Shown here: positions 28,851-37,978 of the stretch, in pieces
How positions within the stretch are numbered: position 1 is the stretch's first letter
Layout of the letters: each line of letters opens with the position of its first letter
Assembly (NCBI GenBank): GCA_964655245.1
Contig: CAZZLQ010000001.1
Location: 1-64,000, forward strand
Length of the DNA stretch: 64,000 nt
DNA from: JBEIHI01 sp964655245
GTDB lineage: Bacteria > Bdellovibrionota > UBA2394
Direction: 5' to 3'
Notes under the pieces: model-generated
Told to the model about the DNA's origin: nothing
The model's database searches: none
Seen by the model: the letters and a program-made list of their open reading frames with translations, nothing else
Made by a program: the position numbers and the translations under genes

Positions 28851-29495
28851 TTGGGCAAGATTTTCGTTGTGCTGGCGAAATTGCGATCCACATTTGTCAT
28901 TGGCATTTTTGCATCGGCCCCGCTTGCGATCACGGGGTACGTTTTCTTTATTTTGTTCACTTGGTTCGACGGTTTTTTTCAGCCCCTGGTGATTAGACTT
29001 CTCGACACGCTCGGAGTTTATGACAAGCCGGTCCCAGGCTTAGGAATACTGCTTGGAATCATCTTTGTTTTTGTCATTGGCCTGTTAGCCCCCAGTCTGA
29101 TTGGAAAGCAGCTTTTGGTCATTATGGAGCGAATCGTTGAGAGACTGCCGTTGGTAAAGTTGATTTATTCGGGGACTCGCCAAATCTTCGAGTCATTCTC
29201 CGGAGCGCAGTTGTCAAAATTCAATAGAGTCGTTGCAGTTCCATTTCCAAGCGAAAACTCTCTCGCCATCGGCTTGGTGACGTCTGAGGTAAAGGGTGGA
29301 CTTGTCGCTGATAAAGCGAATCATAAAGTGGCGGTTTTTATTCCAACGACTCCAAACCCAACCAGCGGCTATTTGATTTATGTCGAGCCTCAGAAGGCGA
29401 TGTCTATCAATATGAGTGTCGAGGATGCTCTTAAGTTGGTTATTTCTGGCGGTCTAGTGCAGCCCAAAATTGTCGATCGAGTTGATGCCAATTGA
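28851..29495 (+). CDS. DUF502-family inner-membrane protein
   Basis: A 214-residue protein of the DUF502 family, function unknown. It has two or three N-terminal membrane helices (about residues 12-40 and 60-85) followed by a soluble part with the family-typical GSPFP-like segment (here VAVPFPSENSLAIGLVTSE) and VFIPTTPNPTSGYL, which is the strongest signature. In other bacteria such proteins are found beside envelope or lipid genes. The start is uncertain: TTG 28851 has no good ribosome-binding site and GTG 28869 is an alternative. Confidence 0.85.
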   Translation: MGKIFVVLAKLRSTFVIGIFASAPLAITGYVFFILFTWFDGFFQPLVIRLLDTLGVYDKPVPGLGILLGIIFVFVIGLLAPSLIGKQLLVIMERIVERLPLVKLIYSGTRQIFESFSGAQLSKFNRVVAVPFPSENSLAIGLVTSEVKGGLVADKANHKVAVFIPTTPNPTSGYLIYVEPQKAMSINMSVEDALKLVISGGLVQPKIVDRVDAN

Positions 29496-29541
29496 AAAAT
29501 TGAAGAATTTCGGGTGCCTGCTTTTACCTGCTGCCTGGCGT

Positions 29542-29547
29542 TATAAT
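29542..29547 (+). promoter_or_regulatory. -10 box TATAAT before the flagellin-like gene
   Basis: A perfect TATAAT lies 25 bases upstream of ATG 29573. No good -35 is found 16-18 bases above it (GCTTTT or TGCTTT). A candidate sigma-70 promoter only, in the 77-base gap after the DUF502 gene. Confidence 0.4.
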
Positions 29548-29572
29548 TGTTGAAGGCAGGGAGTCACGGGAG

Positions 29573-30373
29573 ATGGTTCGGCGAACACTAGTTTATGATG
29601 CAGCATCACTACTGCGCGTAAAGCGAGAGAAGGCGCGTGAGGAAGCGGCCAAGCTGGATCCTAAAGGTCTGGAGGCGGCGCCTTCAACGCAGCCGGACTC
29701 AAGCTTAGAGCCCGACTCTCCTATGCGTGTCTTCGATCATGCGGATGAATTCGTGGAGGTGAATAAGCCTAAAGTGTCGCAAATGATTGGAATCATTGGG
29801 GAAATGAAGAAAATGGCTGAGGCCTCGACGAATTCGGCTCTTTCCGATGAGGACCGCAAGCAGCTCAACATTAGGTTTGTAGAGAAGCGATCGAGTATCG
29901 ATCGAATGGCAACTGAAACCGAGTTTCTCGGAAGGAAACTTTTTAACGGAGATCTCATGCGTGGATCTTTAAAGATTCCTGTAGGGAAGGGGCCCCTTGA
30001 TGTTGTGGAAGTGCGTTTTGAGTCACTGAAAAATGATATGACAGGCCTTGAGGGGCAAAAGATCGATACGTTGGTGAACGCTCGTAACGCCCTGAGGGAG
30101 ATGGATAACGTCTACGCCCGATTTCAGCTTGTTGGGATGATGTTCAAAGCAAAAGAAGATGAAATCAACGTGAAGCGTAAGCAGTTCATCGATGAGAATC
30201 GTATTCCTGAGGAAGTGGCAAATGCTCGAAAGCTGAAAGCCATTCAGGAGGTCGCCAATAAGCGACAGGAAGTGCAGCGAATGACTCTGCATATTGAGTT
30301 GAAAGAAGAGCAAGAGAGAATCGCTGAGTTCGAGGGGAGAGAGCGGGCACTTCTCATCAATCGAAAAATCTAA
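29573..30373 (+). CDS. Flagellin D1-like coiled-coil protein
   Basis: The 266-residue product has no signal peptide or membrane segment. Residues ~60-125 resemble the N-terminal D1 helices of flagellin, with EMKKMAEASTN, LSDEDRKQL and then IDRMATETEFLGRKLFNG, where flagellins have IDRIA..TEFN..KLLDG. Residues ~170-240 (ARFQLVGMM, ENRIPEEVANAR) resemble the C-terminal D1 helix with its R-I-x-D/E-x-D motif. The D0 ends needed for filament assembly are missing, and the protein ends in a long charged helix. It is therefore not an ordinary flagellin; a FlgL/FlaG-like or chaperone-like role is only a guess. It ends one base before the opposing lon gene. Confidence 0.75.
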   Translation: MVRRTLVYDAASLLRVKREKAREEAAKLDPKGLEAAPSTQPDSSLEPDSPMRVFDHADEFVEVNKPKVSQMIGIIGEMKKMAEASTNSALSDEDRKQLNIRFVEKRSSIDRMATETEFLGRKLFNGDLMRGSLKIPVGKGPLDVVEVRFESLKNDMTGLEGQKIDTLVNARNALREMDNVYARFQLVGMMFKAKEDEINVKRKQFIDENRIPEEVANARKLKAIQEVANKRQEVQRMTLHIELKEEQERIAEFEGRERALLINRKI

Positions 30374-30374
30374 G

Positions 30375-32771
30375 CTAATGACTCATGGAGATTTCGGCTG
30401 CAGTATGCTTCCTCAAGCTCTTGAGGGGCGTCACAAATGTCTCCATCAGATTCGGGGGTAAATCAAAAACGTGAAGCAGTACTTCATCCATATCAACGAC
30501 TGGATGAAACTTAAAACTCTTAAGGATAGAAGAGTCGATTTCAGAAAGTTCTCTGAGATTGTCCATGGGGTAGACAATTGTATCAACACCCGCTCGCTTT
30601 GCCCCCAAAAGCTTTTCCTTGAGTCCTCCAATAGGCAAGACTCGACCTCGCAAACTGACTTCACCGGTGAGGCCCACTCTACGATTTACTTTCCAGCCTT
30701 TGATGGCGGAGAGAATGGCCACCGTTAAAGCTGTTCCCGCTGAAGGGCCATCCTTTGGCGTAGCGCCTTCGGGAACGTGGATGTGCAGATCGTGTTTTGA
30801 AAAAAAATCTGGCTCAATTTCAAACAGGGTGGCTTTCGATCGGATGTAGCTAATTGCTGCTCGAGCAGACTCTTGCATCACTGAGCCCAGTTGGCCCGTG
30901 ATTTGGACGTCACCTTTGCCTATCAGAGAGACGGCTTCGATTCGAAGAACTTCGCCACCCACTGGAGTCCATGCCAAACCAGTTGAAACGCCTACATCAT
31001 CGATGGGGCCAAGCTCACTTCGTTTGAAACGGGGCGCACCAAGATATCTCTCCACAGCCTCCTCGGACCATGCTCGAGGGCTTGGATGCGGGATCCCTGA
31101 GCTCTCCTCCCGAACGATCTTGCGACAAATTTTAGAAATCTGCTTCTCAAGGTCTCTAACGCCAGCTTCGCGCGTGAACCGACGAACAATGTAGGCGATG
31201 TCCTTTTCTGCAAGAGCTAGATCAGTTTCAGAGAGCCCATGGTTTCTGAGAACCTTTGGAACAATATAGTTTTTAGCTATTTGAATCTTTTCATCTTCAG
31301 AGTAGCCACTCAGTTGGATGATCTCCATTCTATCCTTGAGGGGTTGTGATATGGAGTCTGTGAAGTTTGCTGTGCAGATAAAGAGAACTTTGGAGAGATC
31401 ATACTCGAGTTCCAAATAGTGATCTGAAAAGTGTTTGTTTTGTTCAGGATCGAGAATCTCAAGCAATGCTGATGCGGGATCCCCTCGAAAATCAGATCCC
31501 ATCTTGTCGATTTCATCTAGCAAGATCACCGGATTACTCACTGAAGCCTTTCGAATTGCAGAGATCACGCGTCCAGGAAGAGCGCCGATGTAGGTTCTCC
31601 GGTGACCTCGAAGCTCAGCTTCATCTCGTACTCCACCCAAAGAAATCTTTTCGAACTTTCTATTCAAGGATCGAGCAACCGAGCGAGCCAAAGATGTCTT
31701 TCCAACCCCAGGAGGTCCCATCAGGCACAGAATGGGCGATTTGTGCTGAGTCACTCGGGCCCTGACGGAGAGGAACTCTAGAATGCGATCTTTGGCATCT
31801 TGGATGCCGTAGTGGTCCTCATTAAGAATTCGCTCTGCCTGCAGAAGATCTTTGGAATCCTCTGATAGTTCATCCCACGGAAGATCAAGAATGAGGTCGA
31901 CATAGGCCCTGACCATCTGAGCTTCGGCTGCGTGCCCACCTGCTTTCAAACGCTTGATTTCCTTCAGAGCTTTTTCCCTAGCGTAGGCTGGCATCTTCTT
32001 GGACTCTAACTTCTTTTCGAGTTCAACGGCTTCAGAGCGGGGGTCTAGATTTTCCTGTCCAAGCTCCTTCTGGATGGCGGCCATTTGCTCGTGGAGATAG
32101 TAATCACGATGAGATTTTTCAATCTGCTCCTTTACCTTGCCTCTGATTTTTCGATCCAGTTTCAGAATCTCAATCTCAGCCAAGATGAGCAGGCTCAAGG
32201 CTTCTAGGCGTTCGGGAGCGGGCAGAGTATCTAAAATTTTCTGCTTATCTCTCAGTTTCACGGAGATTTGAGAGGCAATGACATTACAAAGGCGATGCGG
32301 AGATTCAAGACTGTCGAGGCTTCGGAAAACCTCGTCTAAGGGGCGGCCACTGTTTTTGAGATATGCCTCATAATGAGTCAACAGCGTTCTCATGAGAATA
32401 CGTTCCGCACTTGTCGCCGTATGATCTTCATCAGGTAGACGCTCGACCGATGAAACCAGAAAGCCATCCGTGTCTCGGAGACTGTTGATCTTGGCTCGGA
32501 AAAGGCCCTCAACCACAACCTTGAGATTGCCTTCGGGCATTTTGGTCATGTGCTTGATTCTCGCAATCGTTCCAATGGAGTGGAGATGTTGAATGGCGGG
32601 ATCTTGAACCTGCGGCTCGCTTTGAGTCACAAGAAAGACAATTCGGTCATTTCCATCGGCGACATCAATGGCTCTGAGTGATCGACTGCGACCCACATAC
32701 AGAGAGACACTGGTGTTTGGAAAAACAACAACGTCACGAAGTGGAAGTACGGGAAGAGCGCTTAGATTCAT
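30375..32771 (-). CDS. lon: ATP-dependent protease Lon
   Basis: Cytoplasmic AAA+ Ser-Lys protease. The 798-residue product begins with the N-terminal substrate-binding domain (LPVLPLRDVVVFPNTSVSLYVGR), has Walker A GPPGVGKTS, and a protease domain with DGPSAGTA (catalytic Ser677) and LKEKLLGAKR (Lys720). All are in the usual places. Start ATG 32771 lies 49 bases after clpX. It converges with the flagellin-like gene across a one-base gap with no visible terminator. Confidence 0.97.
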   Translation of the reverse strand: MNLSALPVLPLRDVVVFPNTSVSLYVGRSRSLRAIDVADGNDRIVFLVTQSEPQVQDPAIQHLHSIGTIARIKHMTKMPEGNLKVVVEGLFRAKINSLRDTDGFLVSSVERLPDEDHTATSAERILMRTLLTHYEAYLKNSGRPLDEVFRSLDSLESPHRLCNVIASQISVKLRDKQKILDTLPAPERLEALSLLILAEIEILKLDRKIRGKVKEQIEKSHRDYYLHEQMAAIQKELGQENLDPRSEAVELEKKLESKKMPAYAREKALKEIKRLKAGGHAAEAQMVRAYVDLILDLPWDELSEDSKDLLQAERILNEDHYGIQDAKDRILEFLSVRARVTQHKSPILCLMGPPGVGKTSLARSVARSLNRKFEKISLGGVRDEAELRGHRRTYIGALPGRVISAIRKASVSNPVILLDEIDKMGSDFRGDPASALLEILDPEQNKHFSDHYLELEYDLSKVLFICTANFTDSISQPLKDRMEIIQLSGYSEDEKIQIAKNYIVPKVLRNHGLSETDLALAEKDIAYIVRRFTREAGVRDLEKQISKICRKIVREESSGIPHPSPRAWSEEAVERYLGAPRFKRSELGPIDDVGVSTGLAWTPVGGEVLRIEAVSLIGKGDVQITGQLGSVMQESARAAISYIRSKATLFEIEPDFFSKHDLHIHVPEGATPKDGPSAGTALTVAILSAIKGWKVNRRVGLTGEVSLRGRVLPIGGLKEKLLGAKRAGVDTIVYPMDNLRELSEIDSSILKSFKFHPVVDMDEVLLHVFDLPPNLMETFVTPLKSLRKHTAAEISMSH

Positions 32772-32820
32772 ACTTCTATGAACATAAGCACATCCAAAGC
32801 GATGTCGAGGGCTTTAAGTC

Positions 32821-34080
32821 TTAGGCCGTTTCAGCCGCTTGTTTTTCCATCAAAAGAATGGGCTTTTCCTTCTTGAGGATCACGTCTTCATTGATGATCA
32901 CCTCTTTAACGTCCGTTCGAGAGGGTATCTCATACATAATGTCGACCATGGCATCCTCGAGAATGGCTCTTAAGCCCCTAGCTCCTGATTTACGCTCCAA
33001 CGCCATCCGAGCGACCGCTCTTAGAGCATCTTCGGTGAACTTGAGTTTGACGTTCTCAAAGCCAAAAAGCTTTTGGTACTGACGTACAATCGCATTCTTG
33101 GGTTTTCTGAGAATATCGATCAGGGCCTCTTCATCGAGTTCTCGCAAAGTCGCAATCACGGGGATACGGCCAATGAACTCGGGGATCATTCCAAACTTCA
33201 GGAGATCCTGAGGTTCGATTTTCTCCAAGAGGTCGCCGACTTTTCGGTCTTTCTTCGAGGTTACAGTTCCACCGAAACCGATCGAGTTCTTACCCAATCG
33301 ACGGGCGATGATTTCATCAAGGCCCACAAAGGCCCCACCGCAGATAAAGAGAATATTGGTGGTATCGACTTTGAGAAACTCCTGTTGGGGATGCTTTCGT
33401 CCGCCTTTAGGGGGGACGTTGGCCATTGTTCCCTCAACAATCTTGAGGAGGGCCTGCTGAACACCTTCTCCACTGACATCACGAGTGATGCTGGGGTTTT
33501 CGCCTTTTCTCGAAATCTTATCGATCTCATCGATATAAACGATCCCACGCTGAGTCTTTTCAATATCGTAATCAGCGTTTTGCAGAAGGTTGAGAATGAT
33601 ATTTTCAACATCTTCACCAACATACCCAGCTTCTGTCAGGGTGGTGGCATCAACCATGGTGAAGGGCACTTTGAGAAGACGGGCCAAAGTTTGGGCTAAA
33701 AGTGTCTTTCCCGATCCAGTGGGGCCAATCAAGAGGATGTTGGATTTCTGTAACTCGACATCATCCTTTGAACCTGTTTTGGCATTAATTCTTTTGTAAT
33801 GGTTATGAACGGCAACCGAGAGAGTTCTCTTAGCTCTGTCTTGGCCGATTACATAGTCATCGAGAACTTTTTTGATTTCCGCAGGTTTTGGAACCTTAGC
33901 GGTTTCGGAGGGCAAGTCGTTGCTGTCGTATTCCTCGGCAATGATGTCATTACAGAGCTCAATACATTCATCGCAGATATAGACACTGGGTCCAGCAATG
34001 AGCTTTTTAACTTCGCTTTGATGCTTTCCACAGAAAGAACAACAAAGATCCCCGCCTCGATCTTCTTCTTTACGACTCAT
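32821..34080 (-). CDS. clpX: ClpXP protease ATPase subunit ClpX
   Basis: Unfoldase that feeds substrates to ClpP. The start at 34080 is chosen because GGAGGGG stands immediately upstream; an upstream TTG/ATG frame would add 17 residues overlapping clpP. The 419-residue product has the N-terminal zinc domain (Cys14, 17, 36, 39), Walker A GPTGSGKT and the GYVGEDVE pore loop, plus the IGF-like loop (KNSIGFGG) that docks on ClpP. It lies downstream of clpP on the same strand and the pair is followed by lon. Confidence 0.97.
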   Translation of the reverse strand: MSRKEEDRGGDLCCSFCGKHQSEVKKLIAGPSVYICDECIELCNDIIAEEYDSNDLPSETAKVPKPAEIKKVLDDYVIGQDRAKRTLSVAVHNHYKRINAKTGSKDDVELQKSNILLIGPTGSGKTLLAQTLARLLKVPFTMVDATTLTEAGYVGEDVENIILNLLQNADYDIEKTQRGIVYIDEIDKISRKGENPSITRDVSGEGVQQALLKIVEGTMANVPPKGGRKHPQQEFLKVDTTNILFICGGAFVGLDEIIARRLGKNSIGFGGTVTSKKDRKVGDLLEKIEPQDLLKFGMIPEFIGRIPVIATLRELDEEALIDILRKPKNAIVRQYQKLFGFENVKLKFTEDALRAVARMALERKSGARGLRAILEDAMVDIMYEIPSRTDVKEVIINEDVILKKEKPILLMEKQAAETA

Positions 34081-34093
34081 CCACCCCTCCTTG

Positions 34094-34738
34094 TTATTTC
34101 TTAGAAGTCGTCTCTGCGACTTGCGCAGCACGGCTTTCTACGATCTTATCCACAATTCCATAGCCTAAGGCGTCCTGAGCACTCATCCAGCGATCCCGGT
34201 CCGTATGGACCAGTATATCATCCATTCGCTGACCTGTATGCTTGGCCAAGATCTGATTCAGCTGCTCTCGCAGTCTCAAGATCTCTTTAGCTTGAATCTC
34301 GATGTCAGAGGCTTGGCCCTGAGCACCACCCAAAGGTTGGTGAATCATGACTCGAGAGTGGGGGAGAATAAACCTTTTGCCCTTGGTTCCCGCGGCCAAC
34401 AAAACCGCTCCCATCGACGCTGCCATTCCCAGACAGATCGTGGTTACAGGAGGCCTGATGTACTGAATGGTGTCGTAGATGGCCATTCCAGCGCTCACCG
34501 AGCCGCCAGGGCTGTTGATATACAGGTAGATATCCTGATCGGGATCCTCAGACTCCAAGAACAGCAGTTGAGCCACGATCAAATTGGCGATCTGATCGTC
34601 AATCGGAGTTCCTAGAAGAATAATCCGATCTCTGAGGAGTCGTGAGTAGATATCATAAGCTCGTTCGCCTCGGTTGGTTTGCTCAATAACGATTGGAACC
34701 ATCGAGTTTGTAACGACTGACCTGCTATTTGCTTCCAT
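34094..34738 (-). CDS. clpP: ClpP protease catalytic subunit
   Basis: Serine protease that forms a double seven-ring chamber with ClpX or ClpA. The 214-residue product has Ser108 (GMAASMGA), His133 (MIHQPLGG) and Asp182 (TDRDRWM) as the triad. Start ATG 34738 follows tig by six bases. Length is normal, including a short propeptide-like N terminus. Confidence 0.97.
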   Translation of the reverse strand: MEANSRSVVTNSMVPIVIEQTNRGERAYDIYSRLLRDRIILLGTPIDDQIANLIVAQLLFLESEDPDQDIYLYINSPGGSVSAGMAIYDTIQYIRPPVTTICLGMAASMGAVLLAAGTKGKRFILPHSRVMIHQPLGGAQGQASDIEIQAKEILRLREQLNQILAKHTGQRMDDILVHTDRDRWMSAQDALGYGIVDKIVESRAAQVAETTSKK

Positions 34739-34744
34739 AAAGAA

Positions 34745-36058
34745 CTAATCCTTTAATTTTATGGTAGCCTTCGAAAGCGCATAATCAAGGGATTTCTCAT
34801 CTAGGATGTCGATCTTCAAGCGATCCATTCTCGAAAGTGATTCGTTGTCTTCTTTTGCAGAGTAGTAGGCCTTAATCTGTGCTACACTGTAGCCAGTTTT
34901 CGCGGCTGTTTCGGCCATTCTCTTTTCAAGATCGTCACTCGAGACTTCAAAGTTTTGCTGCTTTGCGATGGCTTCCAAAATGTAGCTCAGTCGAATGTCG
35001 CGTTCAGCTTTTTTCATCGAGGAAGCGAGAAGAGCCTTTTCGTTTTCCTCGTTTTCTTCGTGAGGCACTCCCATTTGATGCATCATTTGATGAGCCTCTT
35101 GAGCAAGTCGACCTGCGAATTGCTGGACTTGTCTTTGGCTCACTTCAAATTGATTGTTGCTCACGAGCACATCGCCAACGGCATCACGTTTCGTTTTGCC
35201 AAGGTTGGCCTCGTTTCTTTGCTCCAACGTCGTGCGGATTTTTTGTTTGAGCTCGGTGATTCCAGAAACTTTTTCATCAATGAGTTTTGCAAACTCATCG
35301 TTGAGTTCAGGGAGTTTTCGCTCCTTCACGCCGGAAACGGACACTGTGAAAGTGGCTGTCTTGCCCGCCAAAGTCTTTTCCCGATAGTCCTCGGGAAACT
35401 TGACTTCGAAGCTCTTCGTTTCATCCTTTTTCATTCCGACAATGCCGGCTTCAAAGTCAGGGAGATAGCGGTTCTCGCCAAGAATGATCGTATGGGATTC
35501 GGACTTGAGCATGGGATTATCCACGCCATCAACGGTTCCCGAAAAACTAGCGACAGCGCAGTCATTCGTGCCCACTTTGTGGTTTTCGGCGGCGTCAGCA
35601 AAGGTGACTTCTGCCTTTTGAATGGCCTCAAGCTCTTGAGCGACTTCGCTGTCTGAAACAGATTTGGCTTTTTGAACTTCAACGGATAGGCCGTCGAGCT
35701 TGAGATTGCTAATCTTGGGTTTCAAATGCAATTCAACCTCAAAGGTAAAATCCTTGGCTTCGCTAGGGAGATCCGTTGCAAGCAACGAAGGAGGGAGAGC
35801 GAGATCCAATTTGTGTTCCTCAATAGCCTTGCCCAAAAACTCGGCAATCAATCGTTCAGAAAGATCAGCCAACGCTTCATCGCCATACATTTGTTTGACG
35901 ACATTCGTAGGAGCTTTGCCGGGACGAAATCCAGGAACCTTGGCTCGTTTGGCTAGGGTTGCAAAGAAACTGTTCATGCGCTCGGAGACAACGGGCTTTG
36001 GAACAGAAACTTTGATGGTCGCTTCGACTGAACTTTTGTGCTGGATGTTTGAATTCAT
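34745..36058 (-). CDS. tig: Trigger factor (ribosome-associated chaperone)
   Basis: Binds L23 at the tunnel exit and holds nascent chains. The 437-residue product has the N-terminal ribosome-binding domain with the GFRPGKAP signature near residue 40, a central FKBP-type PPIase domain (from about 150), and a helical C-terminal domain. First gene of the tig-clpP-clpX-lon block, which carries protein quality control. The 141-base upstream gap shows no gene and no clear promoter. Confidence 0.96.
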   Translation of the reverse strand: MNSNIQHKSSVEATIKVSVPKPVVSERMNSFFATLAKRAKVPGFRPGKAPTNVVKQMYGDEALADLSERLIAEFLGKAIEEHKLDLALPPSLLATDLPSEAKDFTFEVELHLKPKISNLKLDGLSVEVQKAKSVSDSEVAQELEAIQKAEVTFADAAENHKVGTNDCAVASFSGTVDGVDNPMLKSESHTIILGENRYLPDFEAGIVGMKKDETKSFEVKFPEDYREKTLAGKTATFTVSVSGVKERKLPELNDEFAKLIDEKVSGITELKQKIRTTLEQRNEANLGKTKRDAVGDVLVSNNQFEVSQRQVQQFAGRLAQEAHQMMHQMGVPHEENEENEKALLASSMKKAERDIRLSYILEAIAKQQNFEVSSDDLEKRMAETAAKTGYSVAQIKAYYSAKEDNESLSRMDRLKIDILDEKSLDYALSKATIKLKD

Positions 36059-36199
36059 TTGCTTTTTTCACAGCATTTGACGGTTAAAGACAAGCCCCTC
36101 AAAGCTGTTCTTAAGGGTCTTGGGGGCACTCAGCACGAGCGCAATGATGGGTCCTAAGTATTTGATTTAACTCATTTAATCGGCGACCCTGTTTCGTCC

Positions 36200-37681
36200 T
36201 TACAGCAGAAGCTTCCTGATGCGCTGGAGCAAAACGGGGGGAGGTTCTATTTGCTTCAGCTGCAAGTACCGACGAATCGCGAGTGCTGTGCTGCCGTGAA
36301 ATCGATCAGAAACGCGAGCCATGGAAATGGGCAGAGACAGCTCTTCAATCTGATCCATCAAATGTGTTCGAAAGAGCTCAATTTGATTAGTACGAAGGAT
36401 GAGCTTGTGAATATCTCCCTGGTACTTTGTTTTTAAAAGCTGATCGATTTTTTTCACCAGAACTTCATCTACAACATCTCTCTTGAACCATGTTCCTTTT
36501 GAAGAGTAGCCAAGATGGTAGGTTCGAAGTTGCTCGGCGATTTCCGGACGTCCCTTGAGATTCAGATATTCTTTGAGCGCTCGGTAGGGGCTGTTGCCAT
36601 AGTTGTGGCCTATGTTTCCCATCGAGATGGTGAGACGAAGTCCTGCGACTTCCTCTTCGAGCGGGGTCTTGAAGAGTTCCTGGCAGTTTGTTTCACCGAT
36701 GAGCATCGCCAAGTCGCCGAGGTATCGTGATCGAAGTAGGTAGTCGATTTTTCTCACCAAGATCTCTTGTCTGATCTCTTTCTGAGACCAGATACCTCGT
36801 TGAGTTTGAAGGAGGTGGTAGGGTTTTACAGCTGCCGCAAGTTCGTTGAGTCCCTTGAGTTTCATATAGTCTTTGAGAGCGGCATACACACTGCCTCGAT
36901 AGATCTGTCCGATTCGCCCCATCGACACCTCAAGTTTCAATCCGGAAATGTTCTCAATCAAGGGCTCTTGAAATAGTTCCCTTTTGTTTGTCTGCGATAG
37001 TAGTGCATCAACTTTGCCATGGTACTTTTCCTCGAGGAGCTGATCGATTTTTTTGATGAGAATCGCATGAAGAGTTTCTTCATCGGTCCAAGTATTCGTT
37101 GGGGATTGACGAAAGTGATAGGGGCGAATCTGTCCTGCCAGCTGATTCCAACCTTTGAGATGGAGATAGTGTTTGATGGTGAGGTAAGGGCTTCCCTTAA
37201 AGAACTCACGAATAGACTTCATAGAGACCGAAAGCTTTTTTGTCCCAATCGTTTCTTCGAAACGAGTCGGAAACAATTCATCTTGGCCCGTTTCCATAAT
37301 CATTCTTGCAAGATTCTGCCGGTATTTTGTTTCAAGAAGCCGATCGACTTGTTTCAAAAGAACTTCATTGCGAGTTTCCTCGTTCCAGACATCGATGACG
37401 AATCGCGCGTGATAGGGACGCACACTTGTCGGAAGTCCCAAGGCTTGTGCAGAAGTCATAGCGGCAATCAAAGTGGAGATTGGAATGTTGCGCTTGAGGG
37501 GGTGCACTCGGCCTTGAGCGTCAGGGCCTCGGTTTCGCAGAAGAAACTGCGTGATCTCGGAGATCAAATCTCGGCAGGCTGCCGGAGCTTCATAGGCTGA
37601 GGAATTGGCCTCCAGTCGACCAAGGAAAAATGCGATGAGAACAGACAAAAGCACATGATGGACAAAAAATCGGCGGCTCAT
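36200..37681 (-). CDS. Exported protein made of four ~100-residue repeats, unknown function
   Basis: I recognise no family. The 493-residue product starts at ATG 37681 with a signal peptide (SRRFFVHHVLLSVLIAFFLG); an upstream TTG at 37729 would bury it. After a Cys-containing linker, four tandem repeats of 98-100 residues run from about residue 88 to 485. Each begins (R/K)PYH or RTYH, then W, a helix ending ID(Q/Y)LL, ETN..ELF, LxISM, and (G)SPYxALKxYLxLKG. Repeats differ at many positions, so they are old. No metal or catalytic motif is obvious. A periplasmic binding or structural role is possible. Confidence 0.8.
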   Translation of the reverse strand: MSRRFFVHHVLLSVLIAFFLGRLEANSSAYEAPAACRDLISEITQFLLRNRGPDAQGRVHPLKRNIPISTLIAAMTSAQALGLPTSVRPYHARFVIDVWNEETRNEVLLKQVDRLLETKYRQNLARMIMETGQDELFPTRFEETIGTKKLSVSMKSIREFFKGSPYLTIKHYLHLKGWNQLAGQIRPYHFRQSPTNTWTDEETLHAILIKKIDQLLEEKYHGKVDALLSQTNKRELFQEPLIENISGLKLEVSMGRIGQIYRGSVYAALKDYMKLKGLNELAAAVKPYHLLQTQRGIWSQKEIRQEILVRKIDYLLRSRYLGDLAMLIGETNCQELFKTPLEEEVAGLRLTISMGNIGHNYGNSPYRALKEYLNLKGRPEIAEQLRTYHLGYSSKGTWFKRDVVDEVLVKKIDQLLKTKYQGDIHKLILRTNQIELFRTHLMDQIEELSLPISMARVSDRFHGSTALAIRRYLQLKQIEPPPVLLQRIRKLLL

Positions 37682-37736
37682 TTCGGATGAGCAACTGCCA
37701 GATTCAGGGCTGTAAGTGAATAGCCCCAAAGAACAA

Positions 37737-37818
37737 TGCGGGATGAGGGACTTGAACCCCCACGAGTTACCTCACTAGGTTCTAAGCCTAGCGCGTCTGC
37801 CAATTCCGCCAATCCCGC
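37737..37818 (-). tRNA. tRNA-Leu (anticodon TAG)
   Basis: On the minus strand the sequence folds as a class II tRNA: acceptor GCGGGAT/ATCCCGC, anticodon stem around loop CTTAGAA, a short variable arm, and a GGGGG TTCAAGT CCCTC-type T arm. Anticodon TAG reads CUN leucine codons. The discriminator is A and no CCA is encoded. Confidence 0.94.
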
Positions 37819-37978
37819 GAGAATCGAACACTGCGGAGACAATATATCCCGATTTTAAGGAGTGCACTTATTTTTTTGAGGATACCCCCCCAAATCTGAC
37901 TTTTCCTATACAGGGCGAAGCTGGCGTCATTATTCTGCAGCTAGAGCATCAGGGGATGGCCCAGAGAGGAAGTGGCAT

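Noticed and set aside
34955..35656. Open plus-strand frame of 233 codons inside tig
   Set aside because: Composition of a shadow frame; trigger factor is certain on the minus strand.
37019..37600. Open plus-strand frame of 193 codons across the repeat-protein gene
   Set aside because: The minus-strand product has a signal peptide and four internal repeats, which a chance frame would not show.
37819..37978. Purine riboswitch before the AzgA-type permease
   Set aside because: The conserved core and the paired loops of a purine aptamer are not found; the gap contains only a weak TATACA-like box.
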